From Maribacter sp. (GTDB lineage Bacteria > Bacteroidota > Bacteroidia > Flavobacteriales > Flavobacteriaceae): DNA of 64,000 bases. The translations under genes and the position numbers were made by a program. Position 1 is the first letter of the stretch; every line of letters starts with the position of its first letter. The notes under the pieces are model-generated. The model was not told the DNA's origin. It was given only the letters and a program-made list of their open reading frames with translations, and did no database searches. Positions 8,559 through 17,719 of the stretch are shown here, one piece after another. The stretch is taken from positions 1 to 64,000 of the forward strand of contig PDPR01000015.1 in NCBI GenBank assembly GCA_002749285.1, read 5' to 3'.

Positions 8559-9485
8559 TTGCCGAAATTAACAACTTGGATCAATGCTGCCCGATTACGG
8601 ACACTTCCCCTTTCGATATCCGGTATTTTGGTGGGTACGGCCCTTGCCGATTTCTATGGTAGTGGCAGCCTTGGTATATTTATATTGGCGCTTTGTACGG
8701 CCATTGGTTTCCAGATAACATCGAATTTCGCCAATGATTACGGTGATGGGGTAAAGGGTGTCGATAATGATGGCCGAATAGGGCCTAAGCGTGTTCTTCA
8801 AAGTGGTTTGCTGACCCGTAAGGCACTCAAAAGGGGTGTTGTTATCTCTGTCATGGTCAATATTGTATTGGTGGTCGCATTGGTCTACCTCGCTTTTGGA
8901 TTTGAAAATTTAGGATATATTTTTCTTTTTATGGCCTTGGGCACGTTCAGTATCTGGGCAGCTATAAAATATACCGTGGGAACATCGGCATATGGTTATC
9001 GGGGATTGGGGGACATTTTTGTTTTTATCTTCTTTGGATTGCTTGCCGTTCTGGGAACCATGTTCCTGTTCACTAAAAGTATCCCATGGCCAGCTGTGCT
9101 TCCTGCCATTTCCATAGGGGCCCTAAGCACAGGTGTTTTGAACTTGAACAACCTAAGGGACCACGAATCGGATAAGACTTCCAACAAGAACACCTTGGTA
9201 GTGCAAATGGGTTATGAAAAAGGGCTTGTCTACCATACTTGGCTGATAGGTTTGGGGTTGCTGGGCTTATTGGTTTTTGTTTTTTTGGAGTTCGAATGTT
9301 ACTCCCAACTCCTTCCACTAATTGTTTTCATCCCGATTTTAGTACAGGTCAAGAGGGTACGGGGGATACATACCCCCTCATTTTTAGACCCTGAATTAAA
9401 GAAATTGGCCATCTGTATATTTTTACTTTCCATCTTGTTTTATTTGGGTAATAATATTTTTTGTAATTTTGCACGAACTTACTAA
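8559..9485 (+). CDS. menA: 1,4-dihydroxy-2-naphthoate polyprenyltransferase
   Basis: A 308-residue UbiA-superfamily membrane enzyme that attaches the isoprenoid tail to 1,4-dihydroxy-2-naphthoate in menaquinone synthesis. The N-terminal WINAARLRTLPLSISGILVG is characteristic of MenA. The first aspartate motif is NDYGDGVKGVDND and the second NNLRDHESD; both bind the Mg-prenyl diphosphate. About eight to nine membrane helices are visible. The start is a TTG one base after the upstream stop; no in-frame ATG precedes the conserved N-terminus. menC and menE follow further downstream, while menD, menB and menF are not in the window. Confidence 0.93.
   Translation: MPKLTTWINAARLRTLPLSISGILVGTALADFYGSGSLGIFILALCTAIGFQITSNFANDYGDGVKGVDNDGRIGPKRVLQSGLLTRKALKRGVVISVMVNIVLVVALVYLAFGFENLGYIFLFMALGTFSIWAAIKYTVGTSAYGYRGLGDIFVFIFFGLLAVLGTMFLFTKSIPWPAVLPAISIGALSTGVLNLNNLRDHESDKTSNKNTLVVQMGYEKGLVYHTWLIGLGLLGLLVFVFLEFECYSQLLPLIVFIPILVQVKRVRGIHTPSFLDPELKKLAICIFLLSILFYLGNNIFCNFARTY
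9443..9471 (+). promoter_or_regulatory. promoter for the LytTR regulator, inside the end of menA
   Basis: TTTG (9443-9446) and TAATTTTG (9464-9471), 17 bases apart, resemble the -33/-7 pair of Bacteroidota. A transcript would start near 9478, 20 bases before the TTG start of the regulator. The spacing is slightly short. Confidence 0.4.
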
Positions 9486-9497
9486 ACCACGAATGTC

Positions 9498-10256
9498 TTG
9501 GAACAACCAATCAAAATATTGATCGTTGAGGATAATGTTATTATTGCCGACGATATGCAATCAATGCTTGAGGAAATAGGTTATGAGATTGTTGATAACG
9601 TCATAGTGTATGAGCAGGCTGAAAAAGTATTGAAAACCGAACAGGTCGATTTGGTTCTTATAGATATTATCTTGGCATCCGATAAGACAGGGATAGATTT
9701 GGGAAAACATATTCGCGAGAATTATGATATTCCTTTCATCTTTGTGACTTCCAACTCGGATAGGGCGACAGTGGAAAATGCCAAAACCGTAAAACCAAAT
9801 GGCTATTTGGTAAAGCCGTTCGAACAACAGGATCTTTACACCTCTATTGAGATCGCACTTTCCAATTTCACATATGGAACCAATAAACAGGCCGACGTTG
9901 AAAATAAGACCAATGACGATGATGTGCCCATGTCCAATTCCGTACTCAAGGACTCTATTTTCGTAAAAAAGCAACATTTATATTACAGGATCCAATTTGA
10001 GGATATCCAATTCATCAAAGCCGATAATGTATATCTTGAAGTAAATACGGTTGACAAAAAGTTTTTGGTACGTTCGCCATTAAAGAATTACCTTGAGAAA
10101 TTGCCCAAGAACAAGTTCTATAGGGCACATAAATCCTATATCGTCAATGTGGACCATATTGATGCCATCAATTCAAAGGATATCATGATCAACAATAACC
10201 TGATACCTATTAGTAAGGATTTTAAGGAATTCATTATTTCCGCAATGAACTCTTAA
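9498..10256 (+). CDS. LytTR-family response regulator
   Basis: A 252-residue response regulator. The receiver domain (about residues 5-125) carries the acidic pair E11-D12, phosphoacceptor D56 in DLVLIDIIL, T84 and K106 in the conserved KP. A linker leads to a C-terminal LytTR DNA-binding domain (about 150-250) with FIKADNVYLEV and FYRAHKSYIVN motifs. The start is TTG; a nearby ATG at 9493 is out of frame. The likely partner is the HisKA_2 kinase at 10870. The 613-base gap between them carries a direct repeat with the 21-base spacing of a LytTR operator. Confidence 0.92.
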   Translation: MEQPIKILIVEDNVIIADDMQSMLEEIGYEIVDNVIVYEQAEKVLKTEQVDLVLIDIILASDKTGIDLGKHIRENYDIPFIFVTSNSDRATVENAKTVKPNGYLVKPFEQQDLYTSIEIALSNFTYGTNKQADVENKTNDDDVPMSNSVLKDSIFVKKQHLYYRIQFEDIQFIKADNVYLEVNTVDKKFLVRSPLKNYLEKLPKNKFYRAHKSYIVNVDHIDAINSKDIMINNNLIPISKDFKEFIISAMNS

Positions 10257-10869
10257 CGGTATATCAAACCCTCACCACGGAAATAGCACGGTTCACATCA
10301 TTAAGTTTCCCAAAGGGACCGGTTCTTCTATACTAGCCCTGTGATACGATATTATAAAAAAGTATTACCTCTTAAAAAAGTAAAGGATTTTTCATATAGT
10401 GTTCTCGTAAAAGGCCCTTTTTGGTTATATGGCCTTCTTTGACTTCTGATGTTCTGGGCCGCCCTTTTTTCCTACAAAAACTCCATGAAAGGTATCGAAA
10501 AGACGATGAAATATACGCAGATGTCCCGATTTGTCATTTCACAACATAAAAAGGTAATTTCACAACATAATTGTAGGGTCAAGGGACCTATACCATAATT
10601 TTATGGTTCAAATTAGTTTCCCCAAACTTACTTGATTACTGGGTTGGATCCAATGCCTTCCATAAGTAGTGGGCTGTGTTGTTTATAGTTCCATTTAGAG
10701 GCCGAAAGCCTAGTGTTTTGTTAAAATATGGCGCGATTTGTTAAACAGGTGCAATCACAGGTGTGAAATTTCGTTCTATCGATACGCTAATGTTATTATA
10801 GGATGATTTGATTTATAACAAAAAATTTATGAAACCAACTATTTCAGGACAGTTTGGTTTTTATCATAT
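10257..10869. other. 613-base gap between response regulator and kinase
   Basis: No coding frame is convincing. A weak hairpin (aaggcc ... ggcctt, about 10408-10433) might end the regulator transcript. The direct repeat at 10536-10570 is listed separately. Such a long gap between two genes acting together suggests the kinase has its own control region. Confidence 0.5.
10536..10570. promoter_or_regulatory. candidate LytTR operator: 14-base direct repeat, 21-base period
   Basis: The sequence atttcacaacataa occurs at 10536-10549 and again, identically, at 10557-10570. The start-to-start distance is 21 bases, two helical turns. LytTR proteins are known to bind two direct 9-base elements with about this period. 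On the minus strand each repeat contains tatgttgtg, matching most positions of the published LytTR element pattern (central GTT). It lies between the LytTR gene and its kinase, about 300 bases upstream of the kinase start. Confidence 0.5.
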
Positions 10870-12837
10870 ATGAAAAAGCTGCTCTGCGATTTTTTATTAT
10901 TTAGTATCCTTTGCTTGTTTATGGCTACTAAGGCGATATCCCAAGACTCGGTTCCTTTGGTTGACGATGTCTATCTCAATTTCAAGAACCAAGGCCAAAA
11001 TGCTGAAAGGTTTTCGTATTTCTTCGAGACCCCCAATAGATATAAACAGTATTCGGCCTATGATTGGTTGGATTCCATAAACCAATATCTAAACGAGGCC
11101 ATAGGACAAAAAGATTCCACCGCCATTAGGGACTATATGTTGATGCAATCCCAAGTGTACTATGACCTTGGTGATTACGACAAGAGTTTGGCCATATCAA
11201 GTGAACTCTATGATATCAAGGATAAGCTAAGCCTTGATTTCAAGGGGAAGTTATTGGGATTGATGGACCAGAATTATTCAGAACTGGCACTCTATACGGA
11301 ACAAATAGATATCCGTAAGGAAAAGAAAGAGCTTGGCCTTACCGATGATATCGTATTCTATGACATCTATTCCAATTTGGGCCTTCACCGAAAGGCGATG
11401 AAGGACTATATTATCGAAGTTCGGAAAACCTTTCCCGACGACGATGAGTTCAGTATGGCCAAATACCATAATAATATTGGTAATTATTTGCGATTGGATA
11501 ATTCCCCATCGGTTGCACTCAATAAATACAGGGAGGCCAAGGGGCATTTAACGGTATACCTTAACAATGTTACCGTGGCCAAGACGGAAAACGAAACAAT
11601 AAGTGCCAATAGCCTCATGGGGGTTATTGAAGGCAACATAGGCAAATGTCATTCCCAACTGGGACAGTATGAGGTTGCGATTCCCTTCCTTAAATCCGGT
11701 ATAGAGAAAATCATGGAGAACAGTAAGGGGAAATACTCTTCCGATATTGCGGAAAACACCTTGGAAATCGCTAATTGCTATTTGCAATTGGAGGATTATG
11801 GAAAGGCGGTGGAATATTTGAGTCTTGACGTAAACCTAACGAAAACCGAACATACCCTCAAAAGAAACCGCTTGTTGGCGTCTTACTATGATAAAACCGG
11901 GGATTACCAAAATTCCGCAGCATACCTAAAACGCAATATGCATATTAGGGACTCTATTGATATTAATGAATCGGAACTAAGGACACAACAACTGGCTACC
12001 GTAATGGGAAGGGATTTGGCCAATACCCAAGCGATGTTCGAGGAACAGAAAAAAAGTTTGGAACAGCAACGTTTGGAAATGACGGCCCAAGATGAAAAGA
12101 TAAGCCTTGTGTTCATTTCATTGGTGTTCACGCTTTTGGGTTTTGCAGGTCTTGTGTATGCGTATTTAAAGAGTATCAAGAACCAACGCTTGATCGCGGA
12201 ACAAAAATATATCATCGAAAATTCACTGACCGAGAAAGATTCCTTATTGAAAGAGATCCACCATAGGGTAAAGAACAACCTTCAGATGGTCTCAAGTTTA
12301 TTGAGCCTACAGACAAAGAACACACGTAGCAAAGCTGCGATAAAAGCCTTGGAGGAAGGGAAGAGTAGGGTAAAGGCCATGGCGTTGATACATCAGAAAC
12401 TGTATCAGAATGACGATCTTTCCGTAATCGAGATGCAGGGTTATATCGAAAGTCTGATCAATAGTGTACAATCGGTTTATAAAAAGGGAGGACATAACAT
12501 TAATATCACCATTGATGCCGAGGGGGTCGAGTTGGATATCGATCGGGCCATACCATTTGGATTGATATTGAATGAACTGGTTTCCAATTCATTCAAATAT
12601 GCATTCCCGAATGATGAAGAGGATGGTAAGATCTACATCCATATTCGAAAAGTGAACGGAAAGGAAGGGTTCTTTGAATATACCGATAATGGAATCGGCC
12701 TACCTGAAGATACGGATATACGCGCCCAATCCTCTATGGGTATCCGTCTTATGAACCGTTTGGCCAATCAACTGCAGACCAGTTTGAATGTGGATAAAGT
12801 TCCAGAAGGTGTCCGCTTTTGGTTTAATTTTAAATAG
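10870..12837 (+). CDS. TPR-containing membrane sensor histidine kinase (HisKA_2)
   Basis: A 655-residue kinase with a signal peptide (cleavage near AISQ, about residue 25), a periplasmic helical region with TPR-like repeats (about 60-400), one membrane helix (about 412-435), a short linker, a HisKA_2 dimerisation domain with the phosphorylated histidine in EIHHRVKNNLQ (H464/H465), and an HATPase domain with the N box beginning at N568 (NELVSNSFKYAF) and G1 box YTDNGIG (604-610). It most likely phosphorylates the LytTR regulator encoded upstream. The signal sensed is unknown. Confidence 0.9.
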   Translation: MKKLLCDFLLFSILCLFMATKAISQDSVPLVDDVYLNFKNQGQNAERFSYFFETPNRYKQYSAYDWLDSINQYLNEAIGQKDSTAIRDYMLMQSQVYYDLGDYDKSLAISSELYDIKDKLSLDFKGKLLGLMDQNYSELALYTEQIDIRKEKKELGLTDDIVFYDIYSNLGLHRKAMKDYIIEVRKTFPDDDEFSMAKYHNNIGNYLRLDNSPSVALNKYREAKGHLTVYLNNVTVAKTENETISANSLMGVIEGNIGKCHSQLGQYEVAIPFLKSGIEKIMENSKGKYSSDIAENTLEIANCYLQLEDYGKAVEYLSLDVNLTKTEHTLKRNRLLASYYDKTGDYQNSAAYLKRNMHIRDSIDINESELRTQQLATVMGRDLANTQAMFEEQKKSLEQQRLEMTAQDEKISLVFISLVFTLLGFAGLVYAYLKSIKNQRLIAEQKYIIENSLTEKDSLLKEIHHRVKNNLQMVSSLLSLQTKNTRSKAAIKALEEGKSRVKAMALIHQKLYQNDDLSVIEMQGYIESLINSVQSVYKKGGHNINITIDAEGVELDIDRAIPFGLILNELVSNSFKYAFPNDEEDGKIYIHIRKVNGKEGFFEYTDNGIGLPEDTDIRAQSSMGIRLMNRLANQLQTSLNVDKVPEGVRFWFNFK

Positions 12838-12852
12838 GGTTCTGTAACTTTG
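12818..12852 (+). promoter_or_regulatory. promoter for the UPF0173 hydrolase gene
   Basis: TAACTTTG (12845-12852) is an exact TAnnTTTG -7 box and TTTG at 12818-12821 a possible -33 box, 23 bases apart (slightly long). A start near 12859 would leave a leader of about 14 bases. Confidence 0.45.
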
Positions 12853-12872
12853 GAGTACTAAATACCTCAAAA

Positions 12873-13553
12873 ATGAAAATTACTTTCCTAGGTCATGCTT
12901 CACTTATGGTTGAAGCTGAAAATTTACGTATACTGGTGGATCCCTTTATTTCAGGAAATGAAAAGGCCTCCGGAAAAATCGATATCAAGGACCTAAATCC
13001 AGATTATATTCTCGTTACCCATGCACACCAAGACCATACCTTGGATGTGGAAGCCATCGCCAAGGCTTCTGGTGCCATTGTGGTGGGTAATTTCGAGATT
13101 GCGACATATTATGGGGCCAAGGGGGTAAAAGTGCACCCTATGAACCATGGGGGCAATTGGAAGTTCGATTTCGGAAACCTCAAATACGTGAATGCCATTC
13201 ACACCTCTTCCTTTCCCGATGGGGCTTACGGGGGGCAGCCAGGTGGTTTTGTCCTCTCTTCCGAAGGAAAACACATCTATATTGCCGGTGATACGGCATT
13301 GACCATGGACATGAAGATCATTCCTATGACTACAACATTGGATCTGGCCATTCTTCCAATCGGGGACAATTTCACTATGGGAGTGGATGATGCGGTATTA
13401 GCCTCCGACTTTATAGAGTGCAACAACATATTGGGCTATCATTACGATACTTTTGGGTATATCGAAATAGACCATGCCAAGGCTATGGATAAATTCAAGA
13501 GTGCCGGCAAGAAATTACATTTGTTGGATATTGGGGAGGACATAGCTATCTAA
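12873..13553 (+). CDS. UPF0173 metal-dependent hydrolase (metallo-beta-lactamase fold)
   Basis: A 226-residue protein of the YtkL/UPF0173 type. It starts with MKITFLGHASLMVE, carries the metal-binding THAHQDHT motif (family HxHxDH), then GGQPGG, an AGDTALT motif with the conserved metal-ligand aspartate, and ends with a GYHYDTFG segment. The physiological substrate is unknown. In flavobacteria this gene is commonly found near menA, menC and menE, as here. It converges with the SDR gene downstream and the two overlap by 8 bases at their 3' ends. Confidence 0.9.
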   Translation: MKITFLGHASLMVEAENLRILVDPFISGNEKASGKIDIKDLNPDYILVTHAHQDHTLDVEAIAKASGAIVVGNFEIATYYGAKGVKVHPMNHGGNWKFDFGNLKYVNAIHTSSFPDGAYGGQPGGFVLSSEGKHIYIAGDTALTMDMKIIPMTTTLDLAILPIGDNFTMGVDDAVLASDFIECNNILGYHYDTFGYIEIDHAKAMDKFKSAGKKLHLLDIGEDIAI

Positions 13554-14340
13554 CCTGGCTCCTTAAAACGGCTTTGTGCAGTAATTTTGGGAAAAAGCGT
13601 TTGAGGTAAATGCCCCTTGTCTCTTTTTTGCCAATATAGGCTTCGAACTTTTTCCTTTCTATGGCCTTGATCATTTTTTTTGCGAAAACAACGACAGGAA
13701 GTCCGTTTTGGGTAGCCACATCGTCTTTTTTCTGTTGGCTTCCATTTGCGGTGAGGGCGTTTTTTGCAATATTGGTCTGTACAAATCCCGGGCAGATAAG
13801 GGTAACATCGACCCCGTCCCTTTCATGTTCCATCCGTAAAACATCAAAGAACCCGTGTAGGGCATGTTTGGAACCACAATAGCCAGACCGGTAGGGGGAA
13901 CCGAATTTCCCCATTAAACTGGTGACCGTAACAAAATGTCCTTTATTCCTTTTAATGAAATAAGGCAGCAATGCCTTGGTAAGGGCAATGGTTCCCAGAT
14001 AGTTGATATCGATCAATTTTCTGTAGACCTCGAATTCGGTATCGATGATCAAGGAACGCTGGCTAATACCGGCATTATTGATCAAGATGTCGATTTCGTT
14101 GAACAATGAGAGGGCTTTGGCCACTAGCTGGCCCATGGCATCAAAATCCCCTAGATCCAAAGGTAATATCCTCACTTGGTCTTTTTTGGCACAACTGTCC
14201 CTCACCTTTTGCAAGGCTCTTTCATCCCTGGCGGAAAGGATCAGTCTGCAATTTTTCCCCGCCAATTCATATGCCAAGGTCTCACCAATACCAGAAGAAG
14301 CCCCTGTAACCCAAACCACTTTACCTTCGATACTTTGCAT
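13546..14340 (-). CDS. short-chain dehydrogenase/reductase
   Basis: A 264-residue classical SDR. The cofactor motif TGASSGIG lies at about residues 12-19, the structural NNAG at about 87-90, and the active-site pair in YCGSK follows the serine of TVTSLMGKFGS. The C-terminal part is long and basic, as in DHRS7-like bacterial SDRs. The substrate cannot be told from sequence. It is the only minus-strand gene in this stretch of the men cluster and is convergent with the UPF0173 gene, so it probably arrived independently. Confidence 0.88.
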   Translation of the reverse strand: MQSIEGKVVWVTGASSGIGETLAYELAGKNCRLILSARDERALQKVRDSCAKKDQVRILPLDLGDFDAMGQLVAKALSLFNEIDILINNAGISQRSLIIDTEFEVYRKLIDINYLGTIALTKALLPYFIKRNKGHFVTVTSLMGKFGSPYRSGYCGSKHALHGFFDVLRMEHERDGVDVTLICPGFVQTNIAKNALTANGSQQKKDDVATQNGLPVVVFAKKMIKAIERKKFEAYIGKKETRGIYLKRFFPKLLHKAVLRSQVR

Positions 14341-14382
14341 TTATTTGGTTTTTAGACCTAAAATATAGTTAAATTTGGCGAT

Positions 14383-14546
14383 GAACTCGTTTAAACTTTT
14401 TCGGCTTGCCAGAAAATTGCCGTTTTCCGCCCTATTTTTTGTCTTTTTTTACTTCCGTAGCCCTGCTATGCAACTTGAAAAAGCCTTCAATAGAACAAAA
14501 AAACCAGTGGTTTCCGCTTAAACCCAAAAAGTTCAAACGAGTTCAG
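14383..14546. repeat. 164-bp element bounded by inverted repeats
   Basis: gaactcgtttaaacttttt (from 14383) and, inverted, aaaaagttcaaacgagttc (to 14545) differ by one base and face each other across about 120 bases. The right half is closely matched (25 of 28 positions) by 25835-25862 in another intergenic region. The element fills the gap between the SDR start and menC, and looks like a small non-coding repeat such as a MITE, or a long hairpin in the menC leader. Confidence 0.55.
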
Positions 14547-14552
14547 TATCGG

Positions 14553-15602
14553 ATGCAAGCTAAAGTAAAAAAATACACATTGGATTTTAAAAGGCCCAGC
14601 GGTACCTCCCGTGGGATCCTCAACCAAAAGGAAACCTGGTTCCTGGTCTTGGAACAAGAAGGTCGTTTTGGAATTGGGGAATGTGGCATGTTCAAAGGCC
14701 TTAGCTTTGATGATGTGCCTGGATATGAGGCCAAACTCCAATGGGTCTGTGACCATATAGAAAAGGGGTTGTCATATTTGTGGGAGGAATTAAGGGCATA
14801 CCCGAGCATACAGTTCGGACTTGAACAGGCATTTTTGTCCCTGGAATCAGAGAATCCCTATGTGTTGTTTCCCTCGGCATTCACGTGCAAGGAAGCACCG
14901 ATACCCATAAATGGACTCATTTGGATGGGGGATAAAGGATATATGTTGGAGCAGGTCCAGCAAAAATTGGAGGAAGGGTTTCGTTGCCTTAAAATGAAAA
15001 TAGGGATTGACCTTCAATCCGAGATCTCCATTTTGGAGACTATTCGAAAAGAGTACCCCCAAGATCGGATTGAATTAAGGGTCGATGCCAATGGGGCATT
15101 TAAACCAGGGGAGGCGTTGGGTAGACTCACTGAATTGTCCAATTTTGGATTACATTCCATAGAACAGCCCATACGGCAAGGCAACACTATGGAAATGAAA
15201 GACCTGTGTGAAAAAAACCCTTTGCCCATTGCCCTCGATGAGGAATTGATCGGTGTTACCGATGTAACGAAAAAGGCGAATTTGCTACAAACCATAAAAC
15301 CCCAGTACATTATTCTAAAGCCTACTTTGGTCGGTGGTTATAAAGGTAGTGGGGAATGGATCGAAATAGCCGAACGCATGGGGATTGGATGGTGGGTTAC
15401 AAGTGCCTTGGAAAGTAATATAGGTTTGAATGCCATTGCCCAATGGACATACACCTTGAACAACACGATGCCCCAAGGGTTGGGGACGGGAGGCCTTTAT
15501 ACCAATAATTTCGAAAGTCCGCTCAAAGTAAAGAAAGGATATATTCATAGCCGTATGGATAAAGGTTGGCAGCCAAATTTAATAGATAGATTATGTATAT
15601 AG
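14553..15602 (+). CDS. menC: o-succinylbenzoate synthase
   Basis: A 349-residue enolase-superfamily enzyme that dehydrates SHCHC to o-succinylbenzoate in menaquinone synthesis. Key elements are the catalytic lysine pair in LKMKIG, the metal ligands in DANGAF, EQPI and DEEL, and KPTLVGG near the end of the barrel. The frame is open upstream to 14406, but the ATG at 14553 (MQAKVKKYTLDFKRPSGTSRG) matches the family start, and the upstream 147 bases are part of a repeat element. The end overlaps the CPBP gene by 10 bases. Confidence 0.92.
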   Translation: MQAKVKKYTLDFKRPSGTSRGILNQKETWFLVLEQEGRFGIGECGMFKGLSFDDVPGYEAKLQWVCDHIEKGLSYLWEELRAYPSIQFGLEQAFLSLESENPYVLFPSAFTCKEAPIPINGLIWMGDKGYMLEQVQQKLEEGFRCLKMKIGIDLQSEISILETIRKEYPQDRIELRVDANGAFKPGEALGRLTELSNFGLHSIEQPIRQGNTMEMKDLCEKNPLPIALDEELIGVTDVTKKANLLQTIKPQYIILKPTLVGGYKGSGEWIEIAERMGIGWWVTSALESNIGLNAIAQWTYTLNNTMPQGLGTGGLYTNNFESPLKVKKGYIHSRMDKGWQPNLIDRLCI

Positions 15603-16519
15603 AACAGGGATACAAAGGGAATTTGGGATTATGGAAATACTGGGTTCCTATTTTAGGGTTTTCGGCAATGATGGTGGTCAATTATATTATGACCATCAAT
15701 TCACCGGTAGATGCAGATGTGATGATAGCCGATATTATCGATAAAATAGGGCTTAACGCATTTTTTGTTTTAGCTATCGCCCCGCTGGTGGCAGGGTTTT
15801 TCATTATCCTTGGATGGGTGTATTTGGTCCACGGGCAGTCTATTGTCTCTTTGACGACTTCCCGTAAAAAGGTCGACTGGAAACGTGTTATGTTCTCCTT
15901 TTTACTTTGGGGGGGTATAACGACCCTAATGATGTTGGCGGATATCATGATGTCACCCGATGATTATGTCCTTAATTTCAAACCAGTGCCTTTTTTGATA
16001 TTGTTGGTTATGGCCATAGCCCTAGTGCCCCTACAGACTAGTTTTGAGGAGTATATGTTTCGTGGCCATTTGATGCAGGGCCTGGGGATCATGGCAAGGA
16101 ACAGATGGGTGCCTTTGGTGGTCACCTCGGTTCTTTTTGGGATTATGCATGCCGCTAATCCCGAAGTAGGCAAAATAGGGTACGGTATTATGGTGTTTTA
16201 TATCGGGACAGGGTTCTTTTTGGGGATTTTGACCCTGATGGATGAGGGACTTGAACTGGCACTTGGCTTTCATGCTGCGAACAACCTGACAGCAGCATTG
16301 TTGGTAACGGCTGATTGGACGGCTTTTCAGACCAATTCAATTTACAAGGACGTGTCACAGCCTACCTTGGGGTGGGATATTTTTATTCCCGTATTGGTCA
16401 TCTACCCACTACTTTTATTGGTCTTTTCCAAAAAATACGGTTGGACCAACTGGAAAGAAAGACTTACAGGAAAAGTAATGGGTAAGGACATTTTTATCGC
16501 ACAGAATACAAAAGAATAG
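15593..16519 (+). CDS. CPBP-family intramembrane metalloprotease
   Basis: A 308-residue membrane protein with about eight helices. The CPBP/ABI motifs are present: EEYMFRG (EExxxR), GIMHAAN with the second metal-binding histidine, and a final GFHAANN. Family members cleave within membranes or act on prenylated or bacteriocin-like peptides. It overlaps menC by 10 bases and ends 5 bases before menE, so it is translated as part of the men operon. A role in menaquinone synthesis is not implied by sequence. Confidence 0.88.
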   Translation: MYIEQGYKGNLGLWKYWVPILGFSAMMVVNYIMTINSPVDADVMIADIIDKIGLNAFFVLAIAPLVAGFFIILGWVYLVHGQSIVSLTTSRKKVDWKRVMFSFLLWGGITTLMMLADIMMSPDDYVLNFKPVPFLILLVMAIALVPLQTSFEEYMFRGHLMQGLGIMARNRWVPLVVTSVLFGIMHAANPEVGKIGYGIMVFYIGTGFFLGILTLMDEGLELALGFHAANNLTAALLVTADWTAFQTNSIYKDVSQPTLGWDIFIPVLVIYPLLLLVFSKKYGWTNWKERLTGKVMGKDIFIAQNTKE

Positions 16520-16524
16520 GATAT

Positions 16525-17616
16525 ATGGATATTATTCATCCAAGATTCAAATTGAATGGCATATCGATCACTTACCACGACTTGTATGAGGTGGGCTATA
16601 GTTTGATCAAGGAAGGGGAGCCATATCAAGTGACCTTGGGGGGATTCATATTGGATTGGATCGATAAAGAGGATTTTATCACTGTAAAAACTTCGGGGTC
16701 AACAGGAACACCGAAGAATATCCGTTTGGGGAAACAGCATATGGTCAATTCGGCCTTGGCAACTGGGGATTATTTTGATCTTTATGAAGGGGACAAGGCC
16801 TTACTTTGCCTTCCGGGCGATTATATTGCTGGGAAAATGATGTTGGTCAGGGCCATGGTCTTAGGTTTGGATCTTGATTGGGTGCCACCTTCCTCAGACC
16901 CTTTGAGGTTTCTTGACCACTGTTATGATTTTTGTGCCATGGTCCCTGTACAACTGGAAAATTCCTTGGATCGGGTCAACCATATCAAAACCTTGATCGT
17001 CGGTGGAGCCCCACTTTCGGAAGACCTTAAAACAAAGGTTCAGGATAAGACCACTAATATTTTCGAAACCTATGGGATGACGGAGACCATTACCCATATA
17101 GCCGTGAGGAAGGTAAACCAAGATAGGGGTGTCAGTTCAAACAAGGAAAGGGACCATTTCACAACGCTTCCAAATATTACTATTGAAAAAGACGAAAGGG
17201 ACTGCCTTGTGATCAACGCCCCAGACCTGGATGCAGCACCTATAGTCACTAATGATATAGTAGACCTGATATCGGATAATGAATTCGAATTACTGGGAAG
17301 GTATGACAATATAATCAATTCCGGGGGTATTAAATTGGTGCCAGAGCAGATCGAACGTAAACTCGCCCCGATCCTCAAAGGTAGATTCTTTGTCACGGGA
17401 ATCCCTGATACGGAATTCGGACAAAAAGTAACGCTCATAGTTGAAGGTAAGCCAAGGAAGGCTGGACTTTTAGAAGGGATAAAAGCTTTGGAGGGTCTTG
17501 GGAAATATGAAGTCCCTAGGGCGATAGTCTATATCCCTAAATTCGTTGAGGTTCAAAATGGCAAGGTTTCCAGAAAAGACACCCTTGCCACGATCAAAAG
17601 TCTTGACCGTGAATAA
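16525..17616 (+). CDS. menE: o-succinylbenzoate-CoA ligase (AMP-binding)
   Basis: A 363-residue adenylate-forming enzyme, shorter than typical acyl-CoA synthetases but of the usual length for Bacteroidota MenE. The ATP-binding loop reads TSGSTGTPKNIRL, the adenine motif ETYGMTETITHIA, and the hinge region GRYDNIINSGGIKL. The C-terminal catalytic lysine sits in NGKVSRKD. It activates o-succinylbenzoate, the product of MenC two genes upstream, and lies in the same operon. Confidence 0.9.
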   Translation: MDIIHPRFKLNGISITYHDLYEVGYSLIKEGEPYQVTLGGFILDWIDKEDFITVKTSGSTGTPKNIRLGKQHMVNSALATGDYFDLYEGDKALLCLPGDYIAGKMMLVRAMVLGLDLDWVPPSSDPLRFLDHCYDFCAMVPVQLENSLDRVNHIKTLIVGGAPLSEDLKTKVQDKTTNIFETYGMTETITHIAVRKVNQDRGVSSNKERDHFTTLPNITIEKDERDCLVINAPDLDAAPIVTNDIVDLISDNEFELLGRYDNIINSGGIKLVPEQIERKLAPILKGRFFVTGIPDTEFGQKVTLIVEGKPRKAGLLEGIKALEGLGKYEVPRAIVYIPKFVEVQNGKVSRKDTLATIKSLDRE

Positions 17617-17719
17617 AGTTTGTGTTTTCGGGGAACTTCCTGGATAGGGTATTCGCTATCGAAGGGAATACCACAGCGATTGTTCAGGAACGGAAAATGC
17701 GTTTCCGAAAATATTTTGG

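Noticed and set aside
10536..10570. short CRISPR-like direct repeat
   Set aside because: Only two units of 14 bases with a 7-base spacer and no cas genes; the LytTR operator geometry explains it better.
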